Positions 35,886 to 44,741 are shown, numbered from the stretch's first letter. The stretch: DNA of 64,000 bases from Pleomorphomonas sp. PLEO (GCF_041320595.1 NZ_CP166625.1:3346001-3410000); one strand, 5' to 3'. Notes: a model not told the origin generated them from the sequence alone. Numbers and translations: made by a program.

Positions 35886-38762
35886 ATGTCGGATAAAGAT
35901 ATTGCCTACCGCCGCTTGCCCATTCTCATTGGCTTTACCGGCAAACGTCAGCTTCGTACCGGACCGGAGCAAAATGCACGTGCTCTCGACGAGTTCACTG
36001 AACATTGGTGCCGCATCGCCCGTTGGCTCGATGAGCAGTTGCCTCTGACGCCGAAGGTGCTGATGTGCGGCGGAGACAGCGGCTGTGATCTAGTTGTCGT
36101 CCGCACAATCCTTGAAGGTGATTTTCCCCTATGGTCGGCGATGACTATTGCTGCTTTTGATGGCTATCGTCCCGATGAGCAAGAGACGACCGATGCTTAT
36201 GAAAAGTTGAGAAGCGAGAATGCTACTCGCTTTTCTGCTGTTGCTCTGCGCAGACTGATGAAGGACAAATTTGATGACAGTCGCCTCGACAGCCATCTCG
36301 GCCGAGAGCGTATGAACTACATTAGTGATGCTATAAGCGACGAGCAAAAGACACATAACAAGGAATTTCGCGATGGGCATTTCGACCAACTCGGCTTGTG
36401 GCTCGCCCGTTACTCGACGCTATTGTTTGCTGCAGGCCCGGCGCAGCCCGCTCTGATCGAAGATGGGGCAAAACCCGGCGCAGTTGCACGTGTCGTCGCC
36501 TTCCGCCGCACCGCCTTGTTCGACAAAATGGCGCAATGGGCGATGGACCGCAGCGAAGAACTGCTGACCAGCTCGGTACTTGACGATCCCGACGCAGGGC
36601 ATGTGTTCTGGATGGACACTGACAAGCTCGATGCAGCGCAGCCATTGTTTACAATCCTGCCTCCCATCACCTCGATCTACAACCAACATGGCAAGGGGCA
36701 ACGGCGGCCAGATCATGATCTCGACCACGTCCCTCTTTCGCTTCAGCGTGAGGAGGTATTCAGGACGCCGTTCGTCGCTCGCCCCGAGAACTCTAACCTT
36801 AAGCCGTTGACGACAGGGCAGATGCTCGACAATGCCTTGCGCGTGACGCGGCATTTCGAACTGTTCCACGAACGCCAACTTGACTACGAGCTCCGTCGGG
36901 ATCTTTTCTGGCGTCGGCAACCTGCGATTTTCCCGTTCTGGAAGCGCTGGTCGGCGCGATTAGTGGACAATCTCCTAAGAGGGGAGAACCCGGTTGCTGG
37001 TGCAGCACCTTTTGAGCCGAGTGGAAACCCTGCCGAATTCCTGGCCAATCTGCGTTCGTCGGATGCCGCACGCCATATACCGCTTAACGCTCAACAATCA
37101 CGGCTGGCGGCGACTTTCCGCTGGGTGTTGCGCCTGATGATCGCCCTGTTCTTAGTGGCGGTCGCTTGCCTTGAAATTTTCACAGAACTCGACAACAGCC
37201 ATGTGCTCTGGCTCTGGGCCTATGTGGCTCTGGTTGGGGGGGTATGGATGATTGCCATCTTCACTGACAAGATGGAATGGGCCCAGCAGTCCGAAGACCT
37301 TCGCGGTGTCAAAGAAGTGCTCCGGGTGCAAATTGCATGGTGGCGCGCCGGTATCGACCGCATGGTCGACCGGGTGCATCTGCGCAGCATCGATAGCGAT
37401 TTGAAGACTATCCGGGAAATCAGCGCTACAGTCACGATGTGGGCGGCGTTGCGTAGTGGCCTTAGGGCATCGGCGACGACCCTGCACTGCTTTCGTGAGG
37501 CGCTTGAACTTGCGCACAGAGTCCGTGAACGTTGGTTGGAAATGCCAGGGCCAGACAAGATGGCGGCCCGGCCGGATCTCGAGGCCGCCAGAGACGCTAT
37601 CACATTCTCTGTAGAGTCGAGCAGGCCGCTAATCGAGGGCGTCAGACGGGCTCACAAGTCATGGGTCAAAGAGCAAGCCTCTTATCATTTCGACCGCTGG
37701 GTGTTACAGCGCGGTCACACTTGGCTCGCGGAACAGGCCAGTTCCGTCGGCCTCGGCACCGCGTTGCTCTGCCTACTGACGCTCGCGGTGCTGGTCAGCC
37801 ACAACGGCTTTGAGTCGATGCTGGACGCGGCGCACCTCTATCCGACACGCGCTTGGCTAATACCGCTAGCTGTTTGGTGGTTCGCCATCGCAGTTGCGGC
37901 CAATGCCTTCCGATATCAGTTCTCGGGAGTCTGGAATGGTTGGGGTCGGCATCGCGATAAATTGGTCGATAAGACGGAAGACGCAGTGCGCTCACCACGC
38001 GAGGGAAAACCGGAGCATGAGGCTGCCACAGCAAGGTTTCAAAGGTTGGAGCGAACTTCATATCGCAAGCGCTCATGGCTTGCGATGGGCGCGCATGTCC
38101 TCGCTGGTATCTATCTCCTGACCTTCGGCTTCGCCCTCTTCCAGCCCAGAGGCGCGGTTGGCGCTACCTTCTGGCTGGCGGCTGTTTGCGCTATCGTCGG
38201 CACATTGGCGCTGTGTTTTATCGAGAGCATGGAATGGCAGGTGAAGCACTGGAACGTGCCGCACATCGGATTCTGGCCGCGCGTCGCCGTCATCCACGTT
38301 TCGTGGATCGCGCTCGTCGGCACCCTACTGCTGCTTAGCCCGACAATGATGGAGATTTCGCGCTTCGCGAATCCCGAACATCCTATGGATTTTGCTGAAG
38401 CGTTCCGCGCGCTGATCATCACGGCAACGACGCTGTTGTTCGCTGGCTCCGGCATGCTGAAGTACTATGTAGAGAAGCGTAACCACTCGGCACAGTTCGC
38501 CGAATCCAACGACAGTAATCGGGTATTTTTGCGGCTTGCCGATGTCTTGGAGGAGCGACTTGGTGAACTGGATAAGGCTTGGTACGCATTTTCCTCTGCA
38601 GCCGATCCAGATGCCGGACTTGCTGCTGCCGACACAATCTACGACGTGCTGATAGAGCTGCGCCGCTTGTTAGTGGAGCTCGGGGAGCTCGCGCTCGATG
38701 AGAACGAAAGCTGGTTGCAGGCGCATAGGGAAAGGCCTGTGGAGGCGATCTCCGGCATGTGA
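35886..38762 (+). CDS. SLOG/LOG-like domain membrane protein, putative defence effector
   Basis: A 958-residue protein. The N-terminus (about 10-240) has LPILIGFTGKRQL followed by KVLMCGGDSGCDLVVVR, the arrangement of the SLOG (DprA/LOG-like Rossmann) nucleotide-sensing superfamily. About eight membrane helices follow in pairs: near 411-460, 620-680, 730-780 and 800-860, for example VLRLMIALFLVAVACLEIF and FWLAAVCAIVGTLALCF. A long soluble region lies between pairs one and two. The C-terminus is helical and acidic. GAGGTGTTTTG precedes the ATG at 35886. SLOG domains bind nucleotide signals such as those made by TIR enzymes, so a membrane-disrupting effector is possible. It starts 60 bp after the IS end, divergent from the TIR operon. 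Confidence 0.68.
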   Translation: MSDKDIAYRRLPILIGFTGKRQLRTGPEQNARALDEFTEHWCRIARWLDEQLPLTPKVLMCGGDSGCDLVVVRTILEGDFPLWSAMTIAAFDGYRPDEQETTDAYEKLRSENATRFSAVALRRLMKDKFDDSRLDSHLGRERMNYISDAISDEQKTHNKEFRDGHFDQLGLWLARYSTLLFAAGPAQPALIEDGAKPGAVARVVAFRRTALFDKMAQWAMDRSEELLTSSVLDDPDAGHVFWMDTDKLDAAQPLFTILPPITSIYNQHGKGQRRPDHDLDHVPLSLQREEVFRTPFVARPENSNLKPLTTGQMLDNALRVTRHFELFHERQLDYELRRDLFWRRQPAIFPFWKRWSARLVDNLLRGENPVAGAAPFEPSGNPAEFLANLRSSDAARHIPLNAQQSRLAATFRWVLRLMIALFLVAVACLEIFTELDNSHVLWLWAYVALVGGVWMIAIFTDKMEWAQQSEDLRGVKEVLRVQIAWWRAGIDRMVDRVHLRSIDSDLKTIREISATVTMWAALRSGLRASATTLHCFREALELAHRVRERWLEMPGPDKMAARPDLEAARDAITFSVESSRPLIEGVRRAHKSWVKEQASYHFDRWVLQRGHTWLAEQASSVGLGTALLCLLTLAVLVSHNGFESMLDAAHLYPTRAWLIPLAVWWFAIAVAANAFRYQFSGVWNGWGRHRDKLVDKTEDAVRSPREGKPEHEAATARFQRLERTSYRKRSWLAMGAHVLAGIYLLTFGFALFQPRGAVGATFWLAAVCAIVGTLALCFIESMEWQVKHWNVPHIGFWPRVAVIHVSWIALVGTLLLLSPTMMEISRFANPEHPMDFAEAFRALIITATTLLFAGSGMLKYYVEKRNHSAQFAESNDSNRVFLRLADVLEERLGELDKAWYAFSSAADPDAGLAAADTIYDVLIELRRLLVELGELALDENESWLQAHRERPVEAISGM

Positions 38763-39064
38763 TGTTCAGGCAAAGGTCCTTTGGCGGTGCTTTATTGCTA
38801 ACCTGAGCTGCTAGGACTTGGAGTGTTACGGATGGGCGGGCCTAAACTCCAAGGTCCGTTGGTGATGACGTTCGTGGAGATTCCGAGTCAGTTCGGGAGG
38901 TGTAGTGGGAGTCTGCTTTAGCAATTTGTAGTACAGATTCCACCAATAGCCGGTTTATCAATCTACAACCCACGTCTTGAGTGGTGGTAGGGGGGCGACA
39001 AACGGTCGTTCAGCCATCAGTTGATGGCGCGTCACCTTCGAACTACCGTCGGACTACCAAGATC
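38763..39064. other. gap between SLOG gene and prtN remnant
   Basis: About 300 bp with no supported gene. The SLOG gene (plus) and prtN (minus) converge on it. No clear terminator hairpin was identified. Confidence 0.35.
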
Positions 39065-39237
39065 TCACCCGCACAGCGCATCCCGTTCCCTAATCGCCGC
39101 AGCCCTTCGCTTGTCCAGATACTCAGCCAGGTCGGAGATATGCACGCCCTTGGCGGCCTTTTGGCTGCCTTCGATTCGGGTGACGGGGAGGTCGATTTCG
39201 CCAGCCATTACTTTGCGGAGGAGCTTCGGCATCGTTA

Positions 39238-40081
39238 GGCTCAGGACCTATTAAATTGGTTGCGGTCGCAAAGATTGGTTGATTCAATAGCAGCGTGAGG
39301 AGGCGTTGCGATGAGTGATCTGATCTGGCTGTCGGAGGCGCAGATGCGCCGGATCGAGCCCTATTTTCCGTTGTCACACGGGGTTCCGCGCGTCGATGAT
39401 CGGCGGATCATCAGCGGCATCATCTTCGTGATCCGCAACGGCCTGCGGTGGCGCGATGCACCTGCCGAGTACGGGCCGCATAAGACGATCTACAACCGCT
39501 TCATCCGCTGGAGCCGGCTCGGCGTGTTCAACAAGATCTTCGCCGGGCTCGCCGCAAAGGGCGGGAAACCCGACCAACTGATGATCGATGCAACCCACCT
39601 AAAGGCGCACCGGACCGCAGCCAGCTTGCTCAAAAAGGGGCTGTTCCCCGACGTATCGGACGCACCAAAGGCGGCCTGAACTCGAAGCTCCATGCCGTGT
39701 GTGACGCAAAGGGCAGGCCGCTGGTCATGCTCCTGAGCGAAGGCCAGATGAGCGATTACAAAGGGGCGGCGCTCATGATCGACGCCCTGCCCAGGGCCAA
39801 GGCCCTGCTCGGCGACCGAGGCTACGATGCAGACTGGTTCCGCGTGGCACTTGCACAGCGTAAGATTGCCGCCTGCATCCCTTCAAGGCGCAACCGTAAG
39901 ATCCAGATCCCCCACGATGTCGCGCTTTATCGCCAGCGCCACAAGATCGAAATCATGTTCGGCAGGCTCAAGGATTGGCGGCGAATCCACACACGCTATG
40001 ATCGCTGCGCCCACACCTTCATGTCAGCGATCTGCATCGCAGCCACCGTCATCTTCTGGATAAATCAATGAGTCCTGAGCC
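39238..40081 (+). mobile_element. IS5-family (IS427-like) element, 844 bp, in prtN
   Basis: The left end GGCTCAGGACCTATTAAATT and the right end (reverse complement GGCTCAGGACTCATTGATTT) are inverted repeats. TA flanks each side (39236-39237 and 40082-40083). Size, ends and two-frame transposase fit the IS427 group of IS5. Confidence 0.9.
39311..40071 (+). CDS. IS5/IS427 transposase in two frames (programmed frameshift)
   Basis: The first frame (39311-39679) encodes the N-terminal DUF4096-like half: LSEAQMRRIEPYFPL, VIRNGLRWRDAP and the first catalytic Asp in LMIDATHLKAHRT. The second frame carries RRIGRTKGGLNSKLHAV, ALLGDRGYDADWFRVAL (second Asp) and RHKIEIMFGRLKDWRRI (Glu), ending at 40071. 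Continuity requires a -1 shift near 39647-39652 (TTCCCC), as is normal for this IS group. All three catalytic residues are present, so it may be active. Confidence 0.88.
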
Positions 40082-40179
40082 TAGGTGGGGGAAGAAGTCG
40101 GCGCGGACCTTGTCGAGCGGGATGATGACGGCGGCGTTGTATTGCGCCATGAGGAGGAAGAGGGTGTTCATGGTTCGCC

Positions 40180-40509
40180 TCAGATCATTCCGATTGCGTT
40201 CATGTAGAGATCGAGGATGGCTTCGGAGGCTTGGCGTTCCTCGGGATCGAGCTTGCGAAGCTTGATAATGGCGCGCAGGGCTTTGGCCGAATAGCCGCGC
40301 CCCTTCGCCTCGGCGAGCACGTCTTTGATGTCGTCGCTGAGTGAGGACTTCTCTTCCTCAAGGCGTTCAATCCGCTCAATGAAGCGTAGGATCTCCTCGG
40401 CGGACACGCCCATTTCCTTGGGGGTGAAGGCTTCCTCCTGTTGCCCTTTCCGGGCTCGCCCTTTCCTTTGGCTTTCCTGGCTATCGGCTGACACGCTCTC
40501 GATTTCCAT
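40180..40509 (-). CDS. GapR/DUF2312 family DNA-binding protein
   Basis: A 109-residue protein whose C-terminal 75 residues match GapR/DUF2312: EILRFIERIERLEEEKSSLS, DDIKDVLAEAKGRGYSAKAL, RAIIKLRKLD and ILDLYMNAIGMI. GapR in Caulobacter binds overtwisted DNA. Phage and island copies are common in alphaproteobacteria. The N-terminal 35 residues are charged and variable. The ATG at 40509 is chosen because GTGAGGTCACT precedes it. It is followed after 8 bp by prtN on the same strand, so the two formed an operon before the IS5 insertion. Confidence 0.88.
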   Translation of the reverse strand: MEIESVSADSQESQRKGRARKGQQEEAFTPKEMGVSAEEILRFIERIERLEEEKSSLSDDIKDVLAEAKGRGYSAKALRAIIKLRKLDPEERQASEAILDLYMNAIGMI

Positions 40510-40628
40510 AGTGACCTCACGAAGGAAGGGAGCGGCGCGCCGGGGCTGTTTAGGCGAAGGAGCCTCCGGCGCTCGGCGCGCATGTCGCTCGCCAATTCCA
40601 AAGTGCGGGTGGTGAAGGGGGGCAGGCA

Positions 40629-40904
40629 ATGACCGGCCTGTTCCAAGCCGCCGACCTTGCGGCGCGACCGGCGCCGAAGCCGATTACCGGCCTCGCGGCG
40701 CTGAACCCCTCCGGCCGGTTCGAGCGGCATGGCAAGGCCGTGTTGTTCGTCCACCACTGCGCCAAGTGCGGCTCGGTTGACGCACCCTTCGGCTACCTCT
40801 GCCACCTCGGCCCGGCGATGGATGCAGGCGACGCGCGAAAGGCCGGCATCTGGCTTTGCGCCGAGTGCCGAGACGTAGTGCTTGCCGAGGAGGATGCAGC
40901 GTGA
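40629..40904 (+). CDS. small Cys-rich protein, putative zinc binding
   Basis: A 91-residue protein with CAKCGSVDAPFGYLCHLG and LCAECRDVV, two Cys pairs that could hold zinc. It begins a chain of overlapping short genes (40629-42055). The type occurs in alphaproteobacterial phage-like islands, but I know no function. It is divergent from the GapR-like gene. Confidence 0.65.
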   Translation: MTGLFQAADLAARPAPKPITGLAALNPSGRFERHGKAVLFVHHCAKCGSVDAPFGYLCHLGPAMDAGDARKAGIWLCAECRDVVLAEEDAA

Positions 40905-41485
40905 GCAGCCTCAACTTTTTTCTCCGCGGTGCCGTGCTCGGTCTTTGCCGCGAGCGGGTTCCGCTTGGCGTGCAGGCTCGCGGACTGAAGCTGTCCCGGC
41001 ATGACGTCAAAGCGACGGCGCTTGATTTCCTCGCAAAGGGGATGATCGGCGAGTTGCCGGCGGACGATATCAGGGCAGGGCGCGCGTTCTCCTGGCCGGA
41101 AACGACGCTACCCGACGCGCCTGCCTTCACTGAAGACGTGCCGGATTTGTCGGAAAGCCAACCGCCAAAGGTGGAGCCGGTGCCGTGTCTCGCGAGTCAA
41201 CCAGTCGGCGCCGTTTCGAAGATTCGCTATTGGCAGGGGCGTGTTGTGTCGTCGCGCCATCTCGTAGGGCTCGACTTGCTCGCAGGCGCACCGCCGAGCA
41301 TGCCGGTTAGCGCCGATGGCATGAGCGAGTGTTTGCAACAGGCGGGTTTCTCGGGTTCGCGGAAGTCCGTGCAGGTGTTGGTGACCGAACTTCGCCGCAT
41401 GGGGTTCGTGGTCAAATACCTAGCCGGCCTGGGTTATGTGCTGGACGATGGCTCCCGAGCCAAGTGGCTGGGGAGGGCGCGATGA
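40901..41485 (+). CDS. island protein of unknown function
   Basis: A 194-residue protein starting at GTG (40901) that overlaps the previous stop (GTGA) after GAGGAGGATG. The C-terminal third (MSECLQQAGFSGSRKSVQVL then VTELRRMGFVVKYL) looks like a winged-helix DNA-binding region. The middle is Pro-rich. Possible regulator; not recognised further. Confidence 0.6.
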   Translation: MSSLNFFLRGAVLGLCRERVPLGVQARGLKLSRHDVKATALDFLAKGMIGELPADDIRAGRAFSWPETTLPDAPAFTEDVPDLSESQPPKVEPVPCLASQPVGAVSKIRYWQGRVVSSRHLVGLDLLAGAPPSMPVSADGMSECLQQAGFSGSRKSVQVLVTELRRMGFVVKYLAGLGYVLDDGSRAKWLGRAR

Positions 41486-41688
41486 CCGACCTTCATTGCG
41501 AGCCGGCTTTTCGGCTGGTCAACCTGCGTTCGGCGCTGTGGAGCATCCTTGGCCTACCGCCAAGCTCGACCGATGGGGAAATCATCGCGGCTGTGCGGGA
41601 GCGTGCGTCTGGTCCAATGGAAGCGCAGCTCGGCCAAGGCGTGGCTCATGCGTTCATTCTCGCCGTCATAGATGAGGATGCACCATGA
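41482..41688 (+). CDS. short island protein of unknown function
   Basis: A 68-residue protein overlapping its upstream neighbour by ATGA and its downstream neighbour by 4 bp. It contains LRSALWSILGLPPSSTDGEI and GVAHAFILAVIDEDAP. No family recognised. Tight overlaps support a translated operon. Confidence 0.55.
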   Translation: MTDLHCEPAFRLVNLRSALWSILGLPPSSTDGEIIAAVRERASGPMEAQLGQGVAHAFILAVIDEDAP

Positions 41689-41993
41689 CGGACGCCGTAT
41701 CCGGCAGGCGTTCAAAGCCGTCGATCGACGATCAGATTGCCGCCATCAGGCAGTTGATCGACGCCGAGACGACGCGCCTGGAGTTCAAAGTTTCACGTGG
41801 GCTGATGCGCGCGGACACGGCGCAACGGCGGCTCGACGTGCTCGGCGCCGCCTTCGGCACGCTGACCTTTGTCCGGCGCTACGGCGCGTCCATCCGAACA
41901 TGCATTGAAGCCGAACGCGCGTTCGCGAAAGAGCGCGCGGCGGAAATAGAGGCTTTGCAATCAGGTTACGAAGCCGAAAGGGAGGCCGCATGA
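41685..41993 (+). CDS. helical island protein of unknown function
   Basis: A 102-residue mostly helical, charged protein (SIDDQIAAIRQLIDAETTRL, RADTAQRRLDVLGAAFGTL). It overlaps both neighbours by 4 bp. Possible coiled coil. No function is recognised. Confidence 0.58.
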   Translation: MTDAVSGRRSKPSIDDQIAAIRQLIDAETTRLEFKVSRGLMRADTAQRRLDVLGAAFGTLTFVRRYGASIRTCIEAERAFAKERAAEIEALQSGYEAEREAA

Positions 41994-42055
41994 GCGGGCC
42001 GCGATATTCCATCATTCCAGCGGCGGCCGTGATCATGTCCCGCAGCGTGGTGTAA
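41990..42055 (+). pseudogene. 5' stub of a helix-turn-helix type island gene cut by IS256 copy 2
   Basis: The frame MSGPRYSIIPAAAVI starts by ATGA overlap at 41990 and then enters the IS256 end and stops at TAA. That N-terminus resembles a helix-turn-helix protein common in alphaproteobacterial islands. The remaining part was not identified to the right of the IS. Confidence 0.6.
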
Positions 42056-43400
42056 TTGCGGCTTGGCCTCGACGCTTTCCGGCAGCGCCTGGATAATCAG
42101 CGTGCCACAGCTGGCAAGCTGACGAGTGGATCATCGCTGATCTGACCGATGGTTTCTAGTGTCATGTATCTGGAGCGCTGCACGGCCCACTCGTCGTTCT
42201 GTTCGAGCAGGATCGCCCCGACCAAGCGGGTGATGGCATCCTCGTTGGGGAAGATGCCGACGACCTCGGTGCGGCGCTTGATCTCGCCATTGACGCGCTC
42301 GATCGGGTTTGTCGAGTGCAGTTGGACCCGATGCTCCCTGGGGAAGGTCATGTAGGCCAGCACGTCGGTCTCGGCGTCGTCCATGATGGCAGCCAGCTTG
42401 GGCACTTTGGGGCGGATCTGATCGGCGACGGCGCGCCACTGGCTGCTTGCCGCCTCGGCGCTCTCCTGAGCGAAGGCAGTGGCGATGAAGGCACTGGCGA
42501 CCCGCCGCCCGCTCTTGCCGGCATGGGCCAGCACGTTGCGCATGAAGTGGACGCGGCAGCGTTGCCAGGTGGCGCACAGTACTTTGGTGACGGCGGCCTT
42601 GATGCCTTCATGAGCGTCCGAGACGACCAGCTTGACCCCGCGCAGCCCTCGGCGCGTGAGCTTGCGCAGGAACTCGGTCCAGATCGGCTCGGCCTCCGAG
42701 GTGCCGATCTCCATGCCCAGCACCTCGCGCCGGCCGTCGGTGTTGACGCCAACCGCGATGATGGCGGCGACCGAGACGATGCGCCCGCCACGGCGAACCT
42801 TGAGGTAGGTGGCGTCGATCCACAGGTAAGGCCAGTCGCCTTCGATCGGTCGATCGAGGAAGGCCTTCACCTTGCCGTCGATCTCTTCGCACAGCCGGCT
42901 GACCTGGCTCTTGGAGATGCCGCTCATGCCCATCGCCTTGACGAGATCGTCGACCGAGCGCGTCGAGATGCCCTGGACATAGGCCTCCTGGATGACGGCC
43001 GTCAGCGCCTTCTCAGCCATGCGGCGCGGTTCCAGAAAGCCCAGGAAGTAGCTTCCCTTCCGCAGCTTAGGGATGCGCAACTCGACCGTGCCAGCCCTCG
43101 TCTCCCAACCCCGCTCGCGGTAGCCATTGCGTTGCGCCAGGCGGTCGAGGCTCTTCTCGCCATAACCCGCGCCGGTGGCGGCACCCACCTCCAGCTCCAT
43201 CAGCCGCTCAGCGGCATAGCCGATCATCTCGCGCAAGATATCGGCGTCAGGGGTCTTCTCTACCAGCTTGCGCAGGTTCATCATCTCGTCGGTCATCGGT
43301 AGCCCTTCCGGTATCAGGTTGGTGTAAGCAACCAGACCCTACCGAAAACCGCCGATGACCACCTACCTACTCAGCTACACCACCACCGGGGACACGATCT
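42030..43400 (-). mobile_element. IS256-family element, copy 2, intact transposase
   Basis: The left end GATCATGTCCC then GCGTGGTGTAATTG and the right end, reverse complement GATCGTGTCCCC then GTGGTGTAGCTG, are related inverted repeats. It has the same orientation as copy 1, 13.6 kb away. No clear target duplication was found, so boundaries are approximate. Confidence 0.78.
42097..43296 (-). CDS. IS256-family transposase
   Basis: A complete 399-residue mutator-type transposase. It has [39 protein letters not shown] (Asp), [16 protein letters not shown] (Asp), [19 protein letters not shown] and [20 protein letters not shown] (Glu). It is the intact relative of the split copy at 23881-28294 and may be active. 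Confidence 0.93.
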   Translation of the reverse strand: MTDEMMNLRKLVEKTPDADILREMIGYAAERLMELEVGAATGAGYGEKSLDRLAQRNGYRERGWETRAGTVELRIPKLRKGSYFLGFLEPRRMAEKALTAVIQEAYVQGISTRSVDDLVKAMGMSGISKSQVSRLCEEIDGKVKAFLDRPIEGDWPYLWIDATYLKVRRGGRIVSVAAIIAVGVNTDGRREVLGMEIGTSEAEPIWTEFLRKLTRRGLRGVKLVVSDAHEGIKAAVTKVLCATWQRCRVHFMRNVLAHAGKSGRRVASAFIATAFAQESAEAASSQWRAVADQIRPKVPKLAAIMDDAETDVLAYMTFPREHRVQLHSTNPIERVNGEIKRRTEVVGIFPNEDAITRLVGAILLEQNDEWAVQRSRYMTLETIGQISDDPLVSLPAVAR

Positions 43401-43427
43401 TCGCCGACGGCTGGCAAGGCAAAATTC

Positions 43428-43685
43428 ATGGCTCAACAGGCGGAACGAGGGCAGGGAGTCGCTGTGCTGCTTGCCGAGGCTCAAGCGATGGAGGCTGCAT
43501 CGACGGGGTTCGCCTATGTGCTGGTCGCATCGCCTGACTTCGTGGCTTGGCGCGAGTGGTTTGCCGATCGGGGCTTCAGGCTTCCACGGCCGGCGAAGGT
43601 CGATCGGATCTGGTTGCCATCGGCTAGGCCGCCGGAGGAGCCGGCAGGCGGACAATCTCAGGCAACACAGCGCGAGGGCGTGTGA
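43428..43685 (+). CDS. island protein of unknown function
   Basis: An 85-residue protein starting just right of IS256 copy 2: VAVLLAEAQAMEAASTGFAY then DFVAWREWFADRGFRLPRPA. No family is recognised. Its upstream region was replaced by the IS, so its expression may have changed. The next gene overlaps its stop. Confidence 0.5.
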   Translation: MAQQAERGQGVAVLLAEAQAMEAASTGFAYVLVASPDFVAWREWFADRGFRLPRPAKVDRIWLPSARPPEEPAGGQSQATQREGV

Positions 43686-44212
43686 TGACAGCTAATGCAA
43701 GAATTGAGGTATCCGTCGCAAGCCCTTGGTTTGAGAACAAAACGGATCGGGTTCTGGTTCGCGCTTCGGAGACGATCCGCCGCCTTGCCGCCAAGGCACC
43801 GGAGCGCGGAGGCCTAAGCCGCCTTGCTGTTGTCGCCGCCGGTTACGTTGTGTCGCTTGCCGAGGCGGCGCAGGCGAGTGGTTCCTCGGCGATCGACTAT
43901 CGCGTGATCCGGGTGGACTGCTCGACCAAGTCATACGACGGGCCGGCTGGTACCATTCTCGGTGCAAAGACCGAGCTCGCGATGATCGCTGCCTACATCG
44001 GGCAACCCGACTGGTCGATCCCGATGGCGATTTGCGTGGAGGGGCGAACGATCGAAGAGGCCGCCATGGCTTGGCCTACGGTTAAGGTATTGAATGGAAA
44101 GGCGGACAAGGAGACATGCGCCGCGATTGGGCGCCGTGTGCGAGACGCCCTGTGCCTCGTCGGTGAAAGGTTTGTCCCCAACTCGATGAAACCCCGCCTG
44201 GGCTCGCCTTGA
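43685..44212 (+). CDS. island protein of unknown function
   Basis: A 175-residue protein. The ATG at 43685 shares a base with the previous TGA; a GTG one codon earlier is also possible. It contains RVLVRASETIRRLAAKAPER and SRLAVVAAGYVVSLAEAAQA, and a central IDYRVIRVDCSTKSYDG. Secondary structure looks mixed. I do not recognise it. Confidence 0.58.
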   Translation: MTANARIEVSVASPWFENKTDRVLVRASETIRRLAAKAPERGGLSRLAVVAAGYVVSLAEAAQASGSSAIDYRVIRVDCSTKSYDGPAGTILGAKTELAMIAAYIGQPDWSIPMAICVEGRTIEEAAMAWPTVKVLNGKADKETCAAIGRRVRDALCLVGERFVPNSMKPRLGSP

Positions 44213-44320
44213 CTTCTCCGGGGAAGATCATCAGTTTTTGCCACATTAAAGAATTGCGCCTTCGGGCAATGAAGCCGGGTTGGTCCTCCAGCCTGGCTTT
44301 TCAATTGGACCAAACCCAAC

Positions 44321-44635
44321 ATGGCAAAGCTCACGAGGCTGAAGGGCATTGCCCCTCGGCTTGATACCTCGTCGGCTCGGTTGCCGCCGAAGACGGCCGA
44401 CGCCTACTACCACACGTCCGCATGGCGGGATCTTCGCGAGCAGTGCCTCGTTCGCGATGGCTTCGTCTGTCAGCTCGCCTTGCCGGGCTGCATCCACACG
44501 GCAACCATCGCTGACCACATCGTGAGCCGCCGCAATGGTGGCGCCGATGACCTGTCGAACCTCCGGGCTGTCTGCCGCCCCTGCGACAACCGCCTGAAGG
44601 AGAACCACCTCGGCGAGCGGCGCGGTCGGGGCTGA
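44321..44635 (+). CDS. HNH endonuclease
   Basis: A 104-residue HNH nuclease of the phage packaging-associated type: YYHTSAWRDLREQCLVRDGF, CIHTATIADHIVSRRNGGAD (HNH His), NLRAVCRPCDNRLKENH (zinc Cys pair, Asn and last His). Such proteins sit beside terminase genes in many phages and assist cos/pac cleavage. Here it lies 106 bp before a terminase-small-like gene. Confidence 0.88.
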   Translation: MAKLTRLKGIAPRLDTSSARLPPKTADAYYHTSAWRDLREQCLVRDGFVCQLALPGCIHTATIADHIVSRRNGGADDLSNLRAVCRPCDNRLKENHLGERRGRG

Positions 44636-44741
44636 GCGCCTGTGAAACACCCCGTTTCACGCGAGGCGGGGGGCGGGGTCGAACTCTGAGGGGGCCTAAC
44701 CCTCCCAACCGGCATAGATCTCACGCGGAGATTTTTTTCTA

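Larger units (their letters stand above)
39065..40171 (-). pseudogene. prtN: prtN (pyocin activator PrtN family), split by an IS5-type element
   Basis: From the ATG at 40171 the frame reads MNTLFLLMAQYNAAVIIPLD then KVRADFFPHL up to 40082. After removal of the IS (39238-40081) and one TA repeat it continues in frame as TMPKLLRKVMAGEIDLPVTR, GVHISDLAEYLDKRRAAA and ends at TGA (39065-39067). The rebuilt protein has 86 residues, the normal size of PrtN-family activators. In Pseudomonas PrtN turns on pyocin genes after RecA induction; in this island it would be an activator of the phage-like module. Insertion removes its C-terminal two thirds. Confidence 0.88.

Noticed and set aside
38981-39238. 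85-codon plus-strand frame left of the IS5-type element
   Set aside because: It is antisense to the in-frame C-terminal part of prtN, which gives a much better explanation.
42316-43302. 328-codon plus-strand frame across IS256 copy 2
   Set aside because: Antisense of the transposase gene.
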